Assembly: GCF_016906535.1 (NCBI RefSeq)
Contig: NC_057372.1
Location: forward strand, 2,399,501-2,463,500
Length of the DNA: 64,000 nucleotides
Direction of reading: 5' to 3'
Source: Rhizoctonia solani
Taxonomy: Eukaryota; Basidiomycota; Agaricomycetes; Cantharellales; Ceratobasidiaceae
How positions within the stretch are numbered: position 1 is the first letter of the stretch; each line of letters begins with the position of its first letter. A program made the position numbers and the translations under genes. Shown here in pieces: positions 1 to 13,069 of the stretch. The notes under the pieces were generated by a model. It did no database searches. It saw only the letters and a program-made list of their open reading frames with translations, and was not told where the DNA came from.

Positions 1-3000
1 TATTGGTAGTACCAGGCATGTACGCGGGGGGCGAGTGCAACGCCGGTTTGCGATCGACAGGCGGAGGGTGGTATCCGTCAGATGGGGGTTCCACCAAACA
101 CTCGATGCCACGACGGCGCACTCTTCACATCCCACTTCTGGCTGCCAGGAGATCTTGCAGCGCAACCCATTGTCTGGTGCTGGCGTTAGTCTTTGATGCA
201 TTTCTTCATCCCAAGTCACTCACTGGAACAATACACGCAAGAGGGACGACGCGCAGTAGCTGGCTTGAGATCTGCGTCAGGGTTCTTGGGTCGGGATCCA
301 CGGCCGGGCGAAACTCCCCGGGCAGGAACACCATTTCCGGGGCTTGGTGACGCTTCGTATACTGGAGGTCCACGAGACGAGGCCGGTGCAGGTGGTGCAC
401 GGGAATGTTGGTGTTTGTCAACAGGCGACATGGCACTTCCGTATCTCGAAGACGGAGCCGGGGCGTGGCCGGCAGACTTGCGACCAACCTTCCAGATTTG
501 CACGACGAGCACGCAATCAGACATATCCCTCAGCTGGGTAAATTTGAGCGTATTAAGTCCTTCTCTGATTTCGCTCGTAATGTCAATAGTTTGATTAAGT
601 TTTCCCTAAACAAGGATCAAGGTCAGTGTCGATATAAAGAGAAGATTCGGCCGGACCTACGTTAGGGGGAGGTGCCATGTGGTGTGAAGTCGGGGGCTCA
701 TCGCCAGATGTGATGGAATACACGCCGGCCTTGGGAAGCCAGTCGGTTGCCACCCCGAGAGTTACGCGTTCTTGAGAACCCGAGTCTGGTGGATTCTTCC
801 GATAACAATTGAGATGGAAGCGAAGGTCATCTTCTACGGTGCTATGCATCAAAATTGTTAATTCAAATCAGGCAAGCGAGCGAAGACGAATGATTTGCTC
901 ACCGGTTGGGAGATCTCAAGTGTGCCCATTGAGTAGCACAGACGGATTTAGCTCGGTCAGCATCGAAGCGGAAGACGAGGACATCCGCGGGAGAGCGGCC
1001 TCCCTCTACTGCACAGAGATTTTCGCCAGCCTGGACCTCGGTTTCGTCATCGTCCTCTGGGGGACGGCGATAATCATCACTGGTGCGACGTCGATGACGG
1101 TCCTGCCACGTGACATCAATCAATTGTAGATAGGAGTTTGGTCATCAAGACTTACCTCTGTTGCATCAGCCATGGACATGTCGACCGAAGGGGAAGGATG
1201 GAGAGGTGCACGGGCGTCCCGGTTATAAGAGTTTCGAGCACCCGGACTAATTGCACGATCCTGAGGGGATACGTAATCTGGTGCACGCCCACGATAACCC
1301 TATCAAGAATTGAGAAGATCAAATGTAAATAGACGTGAATAGAGCGATCAAATTGGGGGAGAATTGTTCGTGATGGAAGCGCTGGACTGACCTCGTCGGA
1401 ATGGCGAGGACGAGCACGGTTGAGGGCATAGTCGAGGCCTGCGGTGGTTGGGGGCTGTGTGCGCTGGCCGCTGGCGATTGCCTGTTCTATTGCTCTGAGG
1501 TGCTGTTGCTGGTGGTGGACATACTCTGTAGGGGGTGGGGAGCGGGAGCGCGAAGAGTGCGGTGATTGGACGTTGCGGCCGTAGTCGTTCATGTAGACGT
1601 CGTGGGGGAGAGTGTGGCCTGCGGACGGACGTGGTTGTCTTCCAGGTCGCTTCTTGACGGTCGAGCTTCGCATCGACGGAGGGCGCTTCCGGCCATGCAC
1701 GCGGAAGCTAATTGTCACAGTCACGTCAACATCCATCAATCCTTGGGCTCAGGGTCTTACTATATCTGGCATGCATTGCAAATCGTTCGTCCATCTTCGT
1801 CCTTCCGCCACAGAGATGTCTTGTCTAGGCACCGTGTCAGCCGTATTCACAAGCACATTCACCCTCGCGTACCTGTGTCGCAGTTGATACACCGCTCATT
1901 CCCTATTCAAATCCCACGTTCAATCCCCCGAACTATGCTCCACTATCTCAACTTACCTGTATGAGGCGAGCGTCGTCGTGGGGCTTCTCCATCTTCCATT
2001 TCAACGTCTGCGCCCAGTGTCAAACACATTTGCATCTAATTGAAGCCACGTGCACTTACTTGCTAACCTGTCCTGGAGTACTTGCGAGGATGTCGATGAC
2101 ACCGGCCGCGCATCCTCTTCTTCCTCGTCTGCATATCCATCCCAGGACTTGTCTCCGCTTCCATCCGGTCGAGCCGCAGCGGATGAGTTTCTCCGAGCGG
2201 GTGGCGTGTTGGAGCCGGTGTGATTGTATCGCGCGTTATATCCCGTCGATGAGGTATATGAGTCACGTCGAGGAATATCAGGTTTTCGTGCATTAGAAGC
2301 TTGTTGTCCGTTCTCGGAACCCGTCGCAGGTGCGGGGCCAGGTAATATATAGGTGGGAGCACCCGCTGACGCAGGCGGCGCATACCCTTTGACCGCTTTC
2401 CCAAGCTCCAACAGCATTGGGGGAGGTGCCCCATTTCCAGAGGATGCTGCTGCAGCGGCAATATCCGGTCCCATGGGAACTACGTAGTGCAGTCCACCCC
2501 TATTCGAGAAACCTCCATAGTGAGACTTTTGTGGGTATTCGCATTTCGCCTGGCGGTGCTTCATACACATGTCACATTGTGGCAGGGATCCATCGCACTT
2601 GATTTTACGTTCTGCGCAGCACACAATCAAATTACATGCCACGAATGGCAGTATTAGTCACTCACTCCGGCAGAATAGGCAGGCTGTGTTCGCGGGTATA
2701 TTTGTCTGAAAGGGCTTCGATTGATTAATCCGGACGAGGCGAGCTGCATCGTCAAACCGTGAGTCAATGCTGCGAAGTAGGAGCCGATCGACAATACCTT
2801 TGAGGTCCTCTTCCTCGATCGCTGCTGAATTATCATTAACAGTATCAATCATCTTGATATAGTTCTTGACCGCGCCTTCCATTTGAGGAGGACACACAAA
2901 ATGTCGCTCTTGGGCCACTCGTGCGGTAATCTCCCACAGACCTGCTGCACGTGTCTTGGCCATCTCCTCGCTTGCGACCTACAAACGGGTGATTTTGTCG

Positions 3001-3445
3001 TTAGATCGTGAAAAGAACATGCCAAACATCATGTGTGATTTCCACCGGAAAACTCCGAGTGGAGACGGCCGAACCGCGGGAGACGGGTCAAAGATAGGGA
3101 GACCAACCTCGAGTAGTTCAATAATTCGCTGGCGAGCAATCGCTCGGGTATAGAGTCGGGGTTGCTCAGACGCTCGCAGAGGTCATGGAGCAGGCCAGCG
3201 TCGCTGACGTCGAGATTATCACCGGCCTTTGTAATAGCCGCTGTTGCCGCATCGAGAGAGGCGCTATCGGTCGCGTGCTTGGAAGTCGGAGGCGCTGGCA
3301 AAGTTCTGGGGATTGGTTGAGCTCTGTTCGAGTTGAAAGCAGGAGAGTCGGCTATTGGGTATTGTGGGGCCCTCGCGTCGGGTGAGCGTTGGCTGGGTGG
3401 ATGAGGGAGCTGGGTGTGCTTTGGAGGGGGAGAGGCACTTGCCAT
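1..3445 (-). CDS. Zn2Cys6 (Gal4-type) transcription factor, 3' end outside window
   Basis: Read on the minus strand from an ATG at 3445-3443. A proline/serine-rich start is followed by a helical segment and then the zinc cluster. The cluster is split by a 54-nt intron (2665-2612). Joined, it reads CLFCRKRKIKCDG, then LPQCDMC, then a last Cys before EY, giving C-x2-C-x6-C-x6-C-x2-C-x7-C, the family's DNA-binding binuclear cluster. About 170 residues precede the cluster, which is more than usual. Downstream exons encode a low-complexity Ser/Pro/Arg-rich tail with a His/Gln stretch near 1500-1530, probably a disordered activation region. No fungal-specific TF middle homology region is recognisable. 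An intron (about 3109-2980) joins exon 1 to the next exon, but the frames agree only if one base is missing from the G4 at 3158-3161. Targets are unknown. The 3' end is not seen. Confidence 0.7.
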
Positions 3446-6400
3446 TGCCGGAGTTTGTTTGAATGGTGGACGGGAGAGAAAGGGGAGAAAGGAGAGAAAG
3501 CAAAGAGGATAGCGGGCGTCGCCGTGGATCAACTGCGGGAAGTAGTCGAACCTCAATTTGTGAGTGGCTGACTAGAATTCCGAAAGCCAGGCGATCCGGA
3601 GCCCGCGACTCCGCACAATCAAGCGTATCCCATTTGATCGTGTTCACATATGCACGTGTCAAATCAATTTCAGCGGTCTCCGGGGTGCGCGAACCCACTC
3701 GTATCGCGCTGGATACGGTAATTCCGCGGGGTCCAACTCAGGAAACATATCATCCTACCCTTCTCCATACGTTTTACCTGACTGGCCCTACTTCTCTCTT
3801 AGCCTTGTGACTCAGTTCCGTATGATATTCCTCGACTAGATTCCACATGATAGGTGACCCACCCCTGTATGTAACCTTCTTGACGTGTGAATTCATCCGG
3901 CCCAGTTTTCGTTCTGCTTATTTTTATTTTATTACAACGATCGTGTTTCCGACCGACCAATCCCGTAGATTTGTTGATCGCTGATAGCCCGGTGATGACC
4001 CACGCGAACAAGCGATGACACGCTGCTCGAATCTGCATCGCATGCCTTCGCAACCTCTTAAAAAGTCCGAAGATATCTCAACTTGGGGCGTTGTCCGAGC
4101 ATCCCCCATAACTAAATACATATCATTTGTCGCTCATCATTCCTCCGCCTGCCTATCTCACTCCCATAGAGGCGCAAATTAGAACCACTTTGACTGGGCT
4201 TGCGCTAAAACTTTGTTTCCTTGCCGGCCCACGCCTACAGCCACATCAAAAGGACCTATATCACCGCTCCCTAGATACGATACCACCAACTTCTCGGCTT
4301 CCATCTTCTAATAAATCACGCAAGTATACAATAGTTTCCGCGTGATTCGGTTGGTTATTCCTTGGATGGATTTGGAATTAGTGTTCTTGGATCCGCTCTG
4401 ATGACTGTTTTGCTGGCAAGATACACCGACACCCTGGCTAGGTAAGCAGTCCTTGAAATCGCCTAAACCGGACATGGGTCCTTGCCTAGACTCGTTCCTG
4501 ACCAGCGATAGCACTGTTGATAGCCAAGTTCCCCATGCATCCCACAGAAATTCTTGGAATTGCTACCCATGTGTACCTCGTTTGATCGGCAGCTTACACA
4601 GGCTCGCTCGCCAACAATATCCTGTAAGCTGCCGAAAATATAGCGTCAGGTAACTCGGGGCCCGCGGATAGTCGCATATGGGATGGGAACCAGGTGTTGG
4701 TTCTGTGCACATGTAATAAGTGTTATTTCTGATTTGCCCTCTCTGGTTCTTAGGGGCAAAGATTTGAAGATTGCGACCATGGCCTGCTGGCGCGTGGGCT
4801 GGTGTGGCTGAGAATTCACTCAACCGTCGGCCGTAAGTCCACAAATTGTCATGGCCGTTTTCTCCGATAGATACGTAGTTCTGTACTACATTTATGGTAT
4901 TTAGCTTTTCCCATTAACGTCTCGATGTGCTTGCGGTAAAAGAAGACGTCACATCTTCAGAATCGTGACTGAATTGAATTGAGATCAAGAGTTCAGTTAG
5001 ATCGAGTCTTATCAAGCAATAGTCGGAGAATGCCACGAGGTGGAGCAGGATCTGGTCATATGCCCGGGTAATCCGCCCTTCAGCTGGGAAATGGGCCCAT
5101 CTATGATTGCTGTTGGCGATAAACTCGTACAGGGATAGGAGGCCTTGATCCATAAGTGTCCATGGTTATGGGTTGATCGATCCGGACTGAATAAAGCGTG
5201 TAGATCTCGTGTTTAAAAGGCACTTGTATGCGGCACGTAATTGGGTATTTATCGTGATCAACTACTAGCGTATCATCTAACCCTCGACCACGGAGTGCCT
5301 GGTGGCTAAAAAGCGATTGGAAATGAACCGGCTGGTTATAAATTTAGTGCAAGAAAGTGCGAATCGACCAACGGCGTTCCAACAGCGTTTTGATATTCTT
5401 TTCATCGCTGCCGAAGTGTCCTCGCGGCTTGTTGCGGTTGCATTTTGCTTCAGTAAAGGCTTGGTCATTGGCCGATAACGCACCGTGGTACGGGTGAGAA
5501 GGCAGAGATTCCGGAACCAAGGGACAATTTATAGATCTGGAGAATGTGGAGTACACTCAGATAAATGCGCACATGTATTAGCCGGATGTGACATCTTGAA
5601 ATTTAGGCAACTGAGAACCGGAATAGGTTAGTGATGGTGTATAGATATACGTATGGCAAAAGATTTGAGACCTACGGATATGCGGTTGACGTGGTCTGGA
5701 ATTAGTACGAAGAAATCTGCAGCCAGCTGGTCGAAGGGTAACAGAAGCAAAGAATTCACCAACTTGAAGTGATGTTATCAAAGGCGCGAGAAACCACAGG
5801 TATAATCTTGCCTTACCTTATTAGGCACGTAAAGTATGACCATTGCGGCAGAATGCATTGCCCGATCGCCGAGGTGCTGTGGCGATCCCGTCCATCCAGT
5901 TCGCTCTCAGCTAATCTGTCTCATAGTTGAAGTTAGCCTCCCTGTCCCATAGTCTCATGCTTTAGTTCCCGGGATTCCCTCTACTAGATAAGGGATCTTC
6001 CCGCCGAATAATTTCGATAAGTTTCGCTTAGCCTGTAGTTACTTGCGATGGATAGGATTACACCACTATCAATTCACCGCATGCTTCCCTGACGCAAATA
6101 ATTGCCCTGGTTGATTTGGCTTGGGCCCGTACAGATGTGTAACGTGCTGCATTCCGTTCGAGTGCACGCATTATCTGAAGTAATTGCTTCGCGCATACCA
6201 ATGGCAGAGGCTGTTGACCAAGAATCGACCGAAGTGCTGGGCATATGATTTCGTTGGACAATCTAAGGAGAACACATGAAACGCGTATGGTCACACTGTG
6301 CAATAGAAGCATCGTAAGCTCGGGTCTCAATGGCTTATGATCGTCAACGTAAACATACCACTTCTTTGTGTCCAACCAGAGCTTCGCTAATTAGCCAAAA

Positions 6401-6764
6401 CTTAGCCAGCTCGGCATAACCCGGGGCCATTTCACACTTTTATTAAGTTCATTTATAAACATATTCGTTGCAGTATGATTTGAATCTAGAAATAATACGA
6501 AAATACATAAGTTATCGAAGAAACAGTGCTGTAACACTACTGAGACAAAATACCACATTAGCCTAAACATACATTCAAACCACGAAATTAACCACCACAA
6601 TGAGACTGATCAGACTTTTTTGTGCATGGCAAACCTTGACGCACTTCAGTTATACTTAATGATTATTCCATATACTGGCTATGTGACTGGACTCTCGTGC
6701 GAATGTGTTGCCGAGGGCTCGCAAGGCTTTCGCCGTCGACGGTCAGAACCGAAGGAACCCGAGT
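3446..6764. other. Gene-poor stretch, no supported gene
   Basis: About 3.3 kb without a gene I can defend. The first few hundred bases are the likely promoter of the Zn2Cys6 gene. The longest frames are minus-strand: 79 codons with an ATG at 5153-5151, overlapping frames at 5277-5556, and about 105 codons at 6058-6375 that lack an ATG. None has a recognisable motif, and their frames do not join through good splice sites. The stretch is more AT-rich than the flanks. It may hold a decayed gene or transposon relic, but I see no terminal repeats or transposase motif. Confidence 0.4.
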
Positions 6765-8547
6765 TTAAGTGGCGCAAGAAATCTTTTTAGATCGACATAT
6801 TGGACAGAGCTTAATAAATTCTCCGATCAGTACTTTAGGAACCCAGCTCTGCCAATTCATTGAAGTAAGAATAATTAGTTGAGGAAGCAATCCACTTGAG
6901 ACTCACGTAATTTTGTTTGACGAGGGCTGTTGTCTTGTCCCGCCCAGCATGGTTAGCGAGAGAGTGGCACTTGATCAAAACATCGTAAATGGTTTCTCTA
7001 GTGACCACAGGTTGGCCATCATGAGTGACCACCTCGACGTTATCTGAGTCGCCACCGTCTTGGTTCCCAATAGGAAGGATAGTCATCAAACCGGGTGTTT
7101 CTGCCTGTTCTCTCATACGGAGGCGAGGAATAGTCTTCAAAATAAAATGCTTCCTGAATTTTTAATAAGCTTTAGTCCCAGATCTACAGATCAACGGGCG
7201 GATATATACCTGCACCAAAATCTAAATTGTGGCGTCCCTATTCCTGGAAGATTGTTTTTTTCGCACTTCAAATTGAATATAATATCTTCATATAGCTGCT
7301 GGGTGATCAGCGCCTTCGAAATTTTCTTCGAGCTTAGCGCAGAAAGATAGCGGTCGACTGCCTTTGTAAATTCGTGACGTGATGGGAGATCGGGGGAGTC
7401 GATTCCAAAGCCAGTGTCTTCGATAGCTATACTTTTGACGGAGTCTAGGCTGTTGGATGATCTGGAATGATCTCCAGGTATATGGAAGGTATCGCCCTCC
7501 GGGACAATGTCCTGGAGCACGGAAGAGGCAAATGAATGATCTACAGATAGGTGCCGATCTATCAAAGGACGACGTGAATGATCGTTACCAATAGCTGGAG
7601 AAACATGGTCAGAATGGCAGTAGACCTTGGCGTCTGTGGATTGAGACAGTTTGGGTGAACTGGATTGACATGAATTTGCATGCACTGACTGAAACGAACA
7701 ACGGTAAGGCAATCTTCACACATGTAACTCATAATTTGAATCTTACATGACTAGGTACACCTTGAGGAACGAGTGGTTCATTACCACGGACAATCGGGGT
7801 ATATGCGCAATCGGATCCGTCCGTAGATGTCAATAAGGAGGAATTCCGGAGTGTGCCAGGCTTTGGAATTAGGGGTATCAGCTCAAGGAACCATGCATCA
7901 CCCCGATCATTGCTCACCTGAGAGCCAGCGGGGTACGTGACCGGAGCTGTCACAAAGTTTGATGAAGAGCCACGGGCTGGAAACGTGTTTTTTTCGAGCT
8001 TCCGGTTGGTTGAACGGGGCCGAGCATGATCGCATGAACGTGGCTGGGGTAATTAGGAAGGTCTTGTGCTGTTTTGGAGGACTGCATAGTATACAGTGTG
8101 TTGTTGGCTGAAGGAGAGTTGCATAGGGATAAGTGGCTGGACATTTCATGCGTTAAGAACTTGTGCTTAAGCACTTCCAATTTGGCGGATAGGCTCATCT
8201 CAGCCACCGAGTGACATTTGCCTTGTGGCCCTCTGGATCGGGTTCTAAGGGCTGGGGGTAACCTTCTTAACACCTCGTATTCGGGGCTATCCTCGCGTTG
8301 GCGTTTCCAGGGTATTTCTGAACACGATAGGCCACTAGAAGAGGAGTTGGAGTCAAAGAAGATATGGATATCGCTGATATGATGGATGTAGTGGACTCCC
8401 GTCTCTTGAGAGAAGGCTCGCTGACCGCGACGTGATCTATGCGGACCCTTGATTCGTTTCTGTTCTGTATAAACTCGCAATGATATGTTCGTCGTCGGAA
8501 CATAGTTCTACTGAGTCGCATCTCTGTTGCATAGTGTGACGATACAT
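6765..8547 (-). CDS. Protein with C-terminal integrase-type H2C2 zinc-binding domain
   Basis: Start ATG at 8547-8545, stop at 6767-6765. Three introns are clear: 7746-7689, 7209-7154 and 6906-6849. After the last splice the C-terminus reads KCHSLANHAGRDKTTALVKQ, then NYSWVPKVL, then KLCPICRSKK. The two His and the CPIC pair form the H-x3-H...C-x2-C finger that precedes the catalytic core in retroviral-type and KRBA2-like integrases. Here the protein stops soon after the finger, so no DDE core follows. The N-terminal part is Ser-rich and charged with no known domain. Reading it through requires one missing base at each of three runs: 8446-8448, 8355-8357 and the T7 at 7988-7994. It may be a domesticated integrase fragment; its role is unknown. 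Confidence 0.65.
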
Positions 8548-9692
8548 GGCTTGCCACGGAGCTATTTCAGGGAGTACAAATTAACTGGATAATATATTTG
8601 ATCGGTGACGTGCAGAAGGTTCCAAATTTATATACTTACCTAACCCTGCAGCTCACCGTTCAGCCCACTCAACAGGGGTTCTCTAAATCACCAGGGGAGG
8701 TGGAGCTTGCTTGCACTTTAGTATATGACTATGAGCAACAAGAGCTTGCCACTCACTCCGACAATTTATTTACCAGAGTAATGAAAGTACGCGGTCGAGA
8801 CACGTAGACGTATAGTAAATTTGACAACCAAACGACAAGATCAAGTGGTATAGGTGATGTAGAGCCTCCTATAGGATTTCGTCGTATCTATATAGCTCAA
8901 GGTCCTTTCGGCACGATGGACGAGGCATTTAAAGGTAAATTCTTGAAAGACCGTAAATGACTTAAGGGAGCTGGTAGGAACTGGTTTGAATGCAACGGGA
9001 GTATGCTTAGTTTACCGACGTAGCGAGGTGCGGGAGCCCGGAACTGAAATTCTTTGCATAATACATGCATAGTTAGGATTATAGTTTGGTCCATCTCCAA
9101 TGGGCGTAACTCAAAGCTTAAGCGATAGCCTACAGCATTAGCCGCCACTGGAAAGAGCGATGAGAGTGCTGTATTGTAGAAGGCTTGAAGGGGGTTCAAT
9201 AGCAACACGAGCTCCGGTGACAACTCAGTCAGGAATGGTAATGCTATTTCACAAACGAGAAAGGAGTATCGTTTCAAGATATCTAGAAAAGCAATCCATG
9301 AGATGTGTGGTATAAAATTGGCTGTAGTTGATGGTTGCATAAGTTCAAGTCCATAGAGCAATATAATTAATCTATTTGGGTGTGTTGTTGAGTGATTGGA
9401 CACACATGGCCTACAAGTATCAACACTGCTGTTTCACTGTTGTGCGCGTACCACAATAGCCAGAGCGGCCAATCATCCCTTGCTAGCGGCTGTTGGCTTA
9501 ACTTATTCTGAGAACTAGCGACGTTTCGCTCGGTAAGAGCGCGATCTGTGGCGCTTACTGGCTCATCCAAACAAAACTCAACTATCCAACACAATAATTT
9601 ATCGAATAAGGCAAGCAGAAGAGCACCAACGCCTCTAAACCTCGCTCGCGATCAGGGGACACTTCCGGTCATTCCACGTCGCTGGGACGCCC
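8548..9692. other. Intergenic, one doubtful open frame
   Basis: Spacer between the divergent H2C2-domain gene and the forkhead gene. A minus-strand frame of 168 codons covers 8897-9403 but opens with GTG; its first ATG is near 9343. It is hydrophobic in places, has no recognisable motif and no splice partners, so I do not call it a gene. The 5' part of the forkhead gene may begin anywhere from about 9548. Confidence 0.3.
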
Positions 9693-11017
9693 ATGGATCG
9701 CATGAACTCGCAAAGCATACCCAGGATGGAACCTCCAACATCCGGGTTATTCCCGAACTCTCGCCTGGGCGATTGCTGAGTTGCACAGATGTCGACAATT
9801 CCTCGGATCCAAGAAGGCTTTGTGAAGACATACATGATACTGCGTTGTCAGGCATACGCATAGGAATGCACGGCCTAGTGAAGCTAGCCAGCTTGGAATA
9901 GATCCTGAGCTTACTGGCCTGGACGCATTAGAGGATGCTCGGCCTGGAGAAAGGCCAGCTTATCCATTCACTACGTTAATTCGGTGCGTCATTTGTGGGA
10001 CGTATCACTGATATGCGAAGCTTTGTTCTGAGGTATAACTGGCAGTTATGCAATCAAAGGCTCCCCCAACGGCCGCTTGCTATTAGAGGATATCTATGCG
10101 CAATTCAGGTGAAACTTTTCTACACATGATACTATAAGGGTATTCATACCTCATAATGCAGACCCGATATCCATACTTTGAAAAAGCACCATCTGGATGG
10201 AAAGTAAGTTGTTCATTATTTGACTTAATAATAATTTAGTACTCAGGCACTCTCCTTGCTTTCTGTCTCAGAACTCGGTTCGGCATACATTGTCGCTCAT
10301 GACCTGTTTTGAGAAGGTGCCGCGCCTATTAACAGAGCCAGGGAAAGGCTCCTATTGGATAGTCAACGATTCAATGCCCCATGCAAAGCCATCCCGCGTG
10401 CGTGTCCGGAAACGTAAGGCACGCCCGAATGATGATAATATTTTTCCCGGGACTCCTAGAACCGTACCCGACACGTTCCAGTCGGAGTTTCCAGATACTG
10501 AGAGTTCAGGTGACTCAGAAAATCGTCGGGGCTCAATCGTTTATGGTCACACTGGAAGTCCAGGATGTCGCCTCCCTTCTTACGTTGAAGGGAACATGTA
10601 TGATCGGCTCTCTAACTATAGCCATGATATGGGGTAAGTGCTTGTATTTCTATCCATGCTATTTCTAATTTTGGTTGTAGTGAGGTTTCGCGTCCCTGTT
10701 ACTACGATGGAGGCAAATCTTGTGGCGAGACGGATCATTCGCACGCAGCCCATGAAAGCGGGCAATTGGAACCCGAACACTGTCACGTATATCACCCAGG
10801 CAATCATCAACCATCCTATGGGCCACAGCAAACTGAGGAACATAACGAGCCCCCCACTGTTGCAAAAGAAACAGCGTTGTCCAGGCCTGTTGATTATCGA
10901 TCAGTATTGATATCAGAGCTCGAAAGGCTGCGAGATGTAATTGGCACAAGAGATGACATTGACAACGAATGGTGTCGGTCGATGGTGGACCGTCTCAAGG
11001 ACACCGGACTACTTTAG
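9693..11017 (+). CDS. Forkhead (FOX) transcription factor
   Basis: The winged-helix domain is assembled from four exons. [11 protein letters not shown] is followed by an intron opening GTGCGT near 9983. Then [17 protein letters not shown], an intron, [12 protein letters not shown], an intron opening GTAAGT near 10203, and [18 protein letters not shown] plus EPGKGSYW. This contains the recognition helix NSVRHTLSL of the family. After the domain comes a basic stretch (RVRVRKRK), a possible nuclear localisation signal. One more intron near 10635-10680 leads to a C-terminus rich in His, Glu and Pro, stopping at 11015-11017. One base seems missing near 10098-10101, where IYA should run into IQTRYPYF. 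The N-terminus is uncertain: the ATG at 9693 opens a plausible frame that is not cleanly joined to the domain. Nuclear regulator; targets unknown. It converges on POLD3. Confidence 0.8.
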
Positions 11018-11139
11018 GACACAAATCTACGGGTGATCAGGGGTGTATTATTTAGGCCAAATATTATATGGGTATGATAAGGAACTCCCGTCAAAATAAA
11101 GCCGGATGGCTAAGCTGACTTGGAACGTATTTCTAATCG

Positions 11140-13069
11140 TCACTGCTTTTTCCCAAAGAAATTGGCAAGTTTCTGCTGTCCGGGCTTGGAAGCATCGTTG
11201 GACTTTCCTTTCTTGAGTTTTGTATTCGGTAGCGATTCAGAATGGCGTTTGGGTTGGTTGTTGAGAGGTTTGGCCACTGGCTTTGTACCTGGGTTGAAAC
11301 TACTTTGCCGGATACATCCACGTCAATATCATCTCCATAATCTGTCTCCGACTGAGCATCGGTATCATTATCCTTTTCGCTGTCGTTCGGATCGGCATCC
11401 TCATAAGATGAATAATCCTCGGTTACTAAATCAAACTTGCTAAGTCACTCGCATATATGTATGTCGTGAGCACCTACCCATGTATCCTTTCGCATTTTTG
11501 ACGCGCCTCGTTCTCATTACACGTTTCTTACCTTTGGGAATACGTTTGCGAGAGATTCGGTCCTTTCGGTCGACTCCTTTTGATGCTTCAGCCTTGGCTG
11601 CTTTAGCTGAAGCGGCTGCTTCGCGCGCCGATGGAACATGCTCTGGCGTTGCCTCGCGAGTTGAACGCCCGTTGACGACGTTATCTGGGGAGTGGTCAGC
11701 ATAGCTGGTTGCGCAACCCCGAGAGATATTTACCATCATCAATATCCATCATAGTCTGTAGACCAGCTGTATCCGGTTTTTTGGAAAGTTCCATATCATC
11801 ATCATCTTCATCTGTGGTACGACTCTTCTTTCGCTTGATCGCTGGTCGCGAGTGACCCTGAGCTGGCTCACTATCGTCTTCATCTGAATCCAAATCCGCT
11901 TCGATCGTGCACCGGATTTGTGCAAAGGTGCAGCTATAGTCCTAGATGGCTCTGTCGTACTACCTCTGCTGCTAGCTGCACTAGGAGGTTTGGGCACCTC
12001 CTTCGGGCGCACTGCTTGAGGGGAGATCTTGCGATCAACTGGGTCTTCCTCCGCCCTGTCCTTTCCAATTGTTGATTTGGTTGCCAGAGTCTTTTTCTCC
12101 TTCGATTAAGTGTGACTCAATCGAATTTATTCGTCGGATATAGTGAATACACTTACTGTTGCCTCTGATGTCTCCTTGGGTTTATTTCCCGTGGTCGGCT
12201 TCTTGGTGCCAAAACTAAGCAGATTTTGCCGGGCACCGTTTTTGGTTGGAGGCGGCACGTCGCTGCTCGAAGCCTTGAGTTTAGTAACCGCTTCACCCTT
12301 TATCGTATTGGAGATAGGCGTATCCTTCTTGGCCTCGATACCAACTCGCTTGGGCTTACTGCTACCCAGTTGGGGCCACTTGAATTTGGTAAGCACAAGG
12401 GTTGTGCGAAGCTAGATCGACTCACTGGCGCTTCTTCACTTAGCAGCATACCCATCTGAGACGCATGGGCGCGGCCTTTTTGTTTGTCAAGTTGCCGGAC
12501 TCTATCTGTTGCTGAGGTCAGGAGGCTATGGTCCTAAACAGAACAGTTAGACGGTTTGGATATCTTTCAGGCGCTACCAACCTTTAATGGCACTGGCGAA
12601 ACGCTGTATATGTGCTGCGACGGCGGCTGGGCAAATTTGATTTTTGTGGCTACTGAAGATATTAAATTACTATAGTTGGACAAAGTAAATAATGTTTACC
12701 ATCGATCTCTTCTTCGTTTGCGAGCAGGATTAGGTGACGAGGTACTTGTTCTGCAGGTCCTTCGTTAGTTTCGAAAGCTGCGGTACCCGTGAGGATATAA
12801 GTTGCAAAAACGGGCTCCTTGTTTTGTTTTGCTACTTTGTAGAAGAGTTCCAGTTCCCTATGGCCATGGTAAATTGCTAAGTGTCAAATGCTTTGGTGTT
12901 ACTCACCTTTTGGCTTCGGCTACATGAATGGAAAGCTGCCGACTTAGGAGTCTGAATGTAACCTGAACATTTTGAGTTAATAGAAGCGAGATACGAAGTA
13001 GAAACTCACAATATTATTGGATATCTTTACTTCCTTGGTTAGGAAATCGGTCGCGGCTTTACTAGCCAT
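11140..13069 (-). CDS. POLD3: DNA polymerase delta subunit 3 (POLD3/Cdc27)
   Basis: Start ATG 13069-13067; exon 1 is 13069-13010 and exon 2 is 12962-12907, both with GT-AG borders. The N-terminal domain reads as in POLD3: VTFRLLSRQLSIHVAEAKR, then ELELFYKVAK, then VFATYILTG, matching the region that binds the B-subunit. The later segment HIYSVSPVPLK corresponds to the conserved HVYSIQ stretch. The middle and C-terminal parts are Lys/Asp/Glu/Ser-rich and disordered, with several phosphorylatable acidic patches. The protein ends QQKLANFFGKKQ, a canonical PIP box (Q-x2-L-x2-FF) for PCNA. It links the polymerase delta holoenzyme to PCNA in lagging-strand synthesis and break-induced repair in the nucleus. 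It diverges from RAI1 across 201 bp and converges on the forkhead gene. Confidence 0.9.

Noticed and set aside
8897..9403. 168-codon minus-strand frame
   Set aside because: Starts with GTG, no recognisable motif, no neighbouring exon; kept only as a remark.
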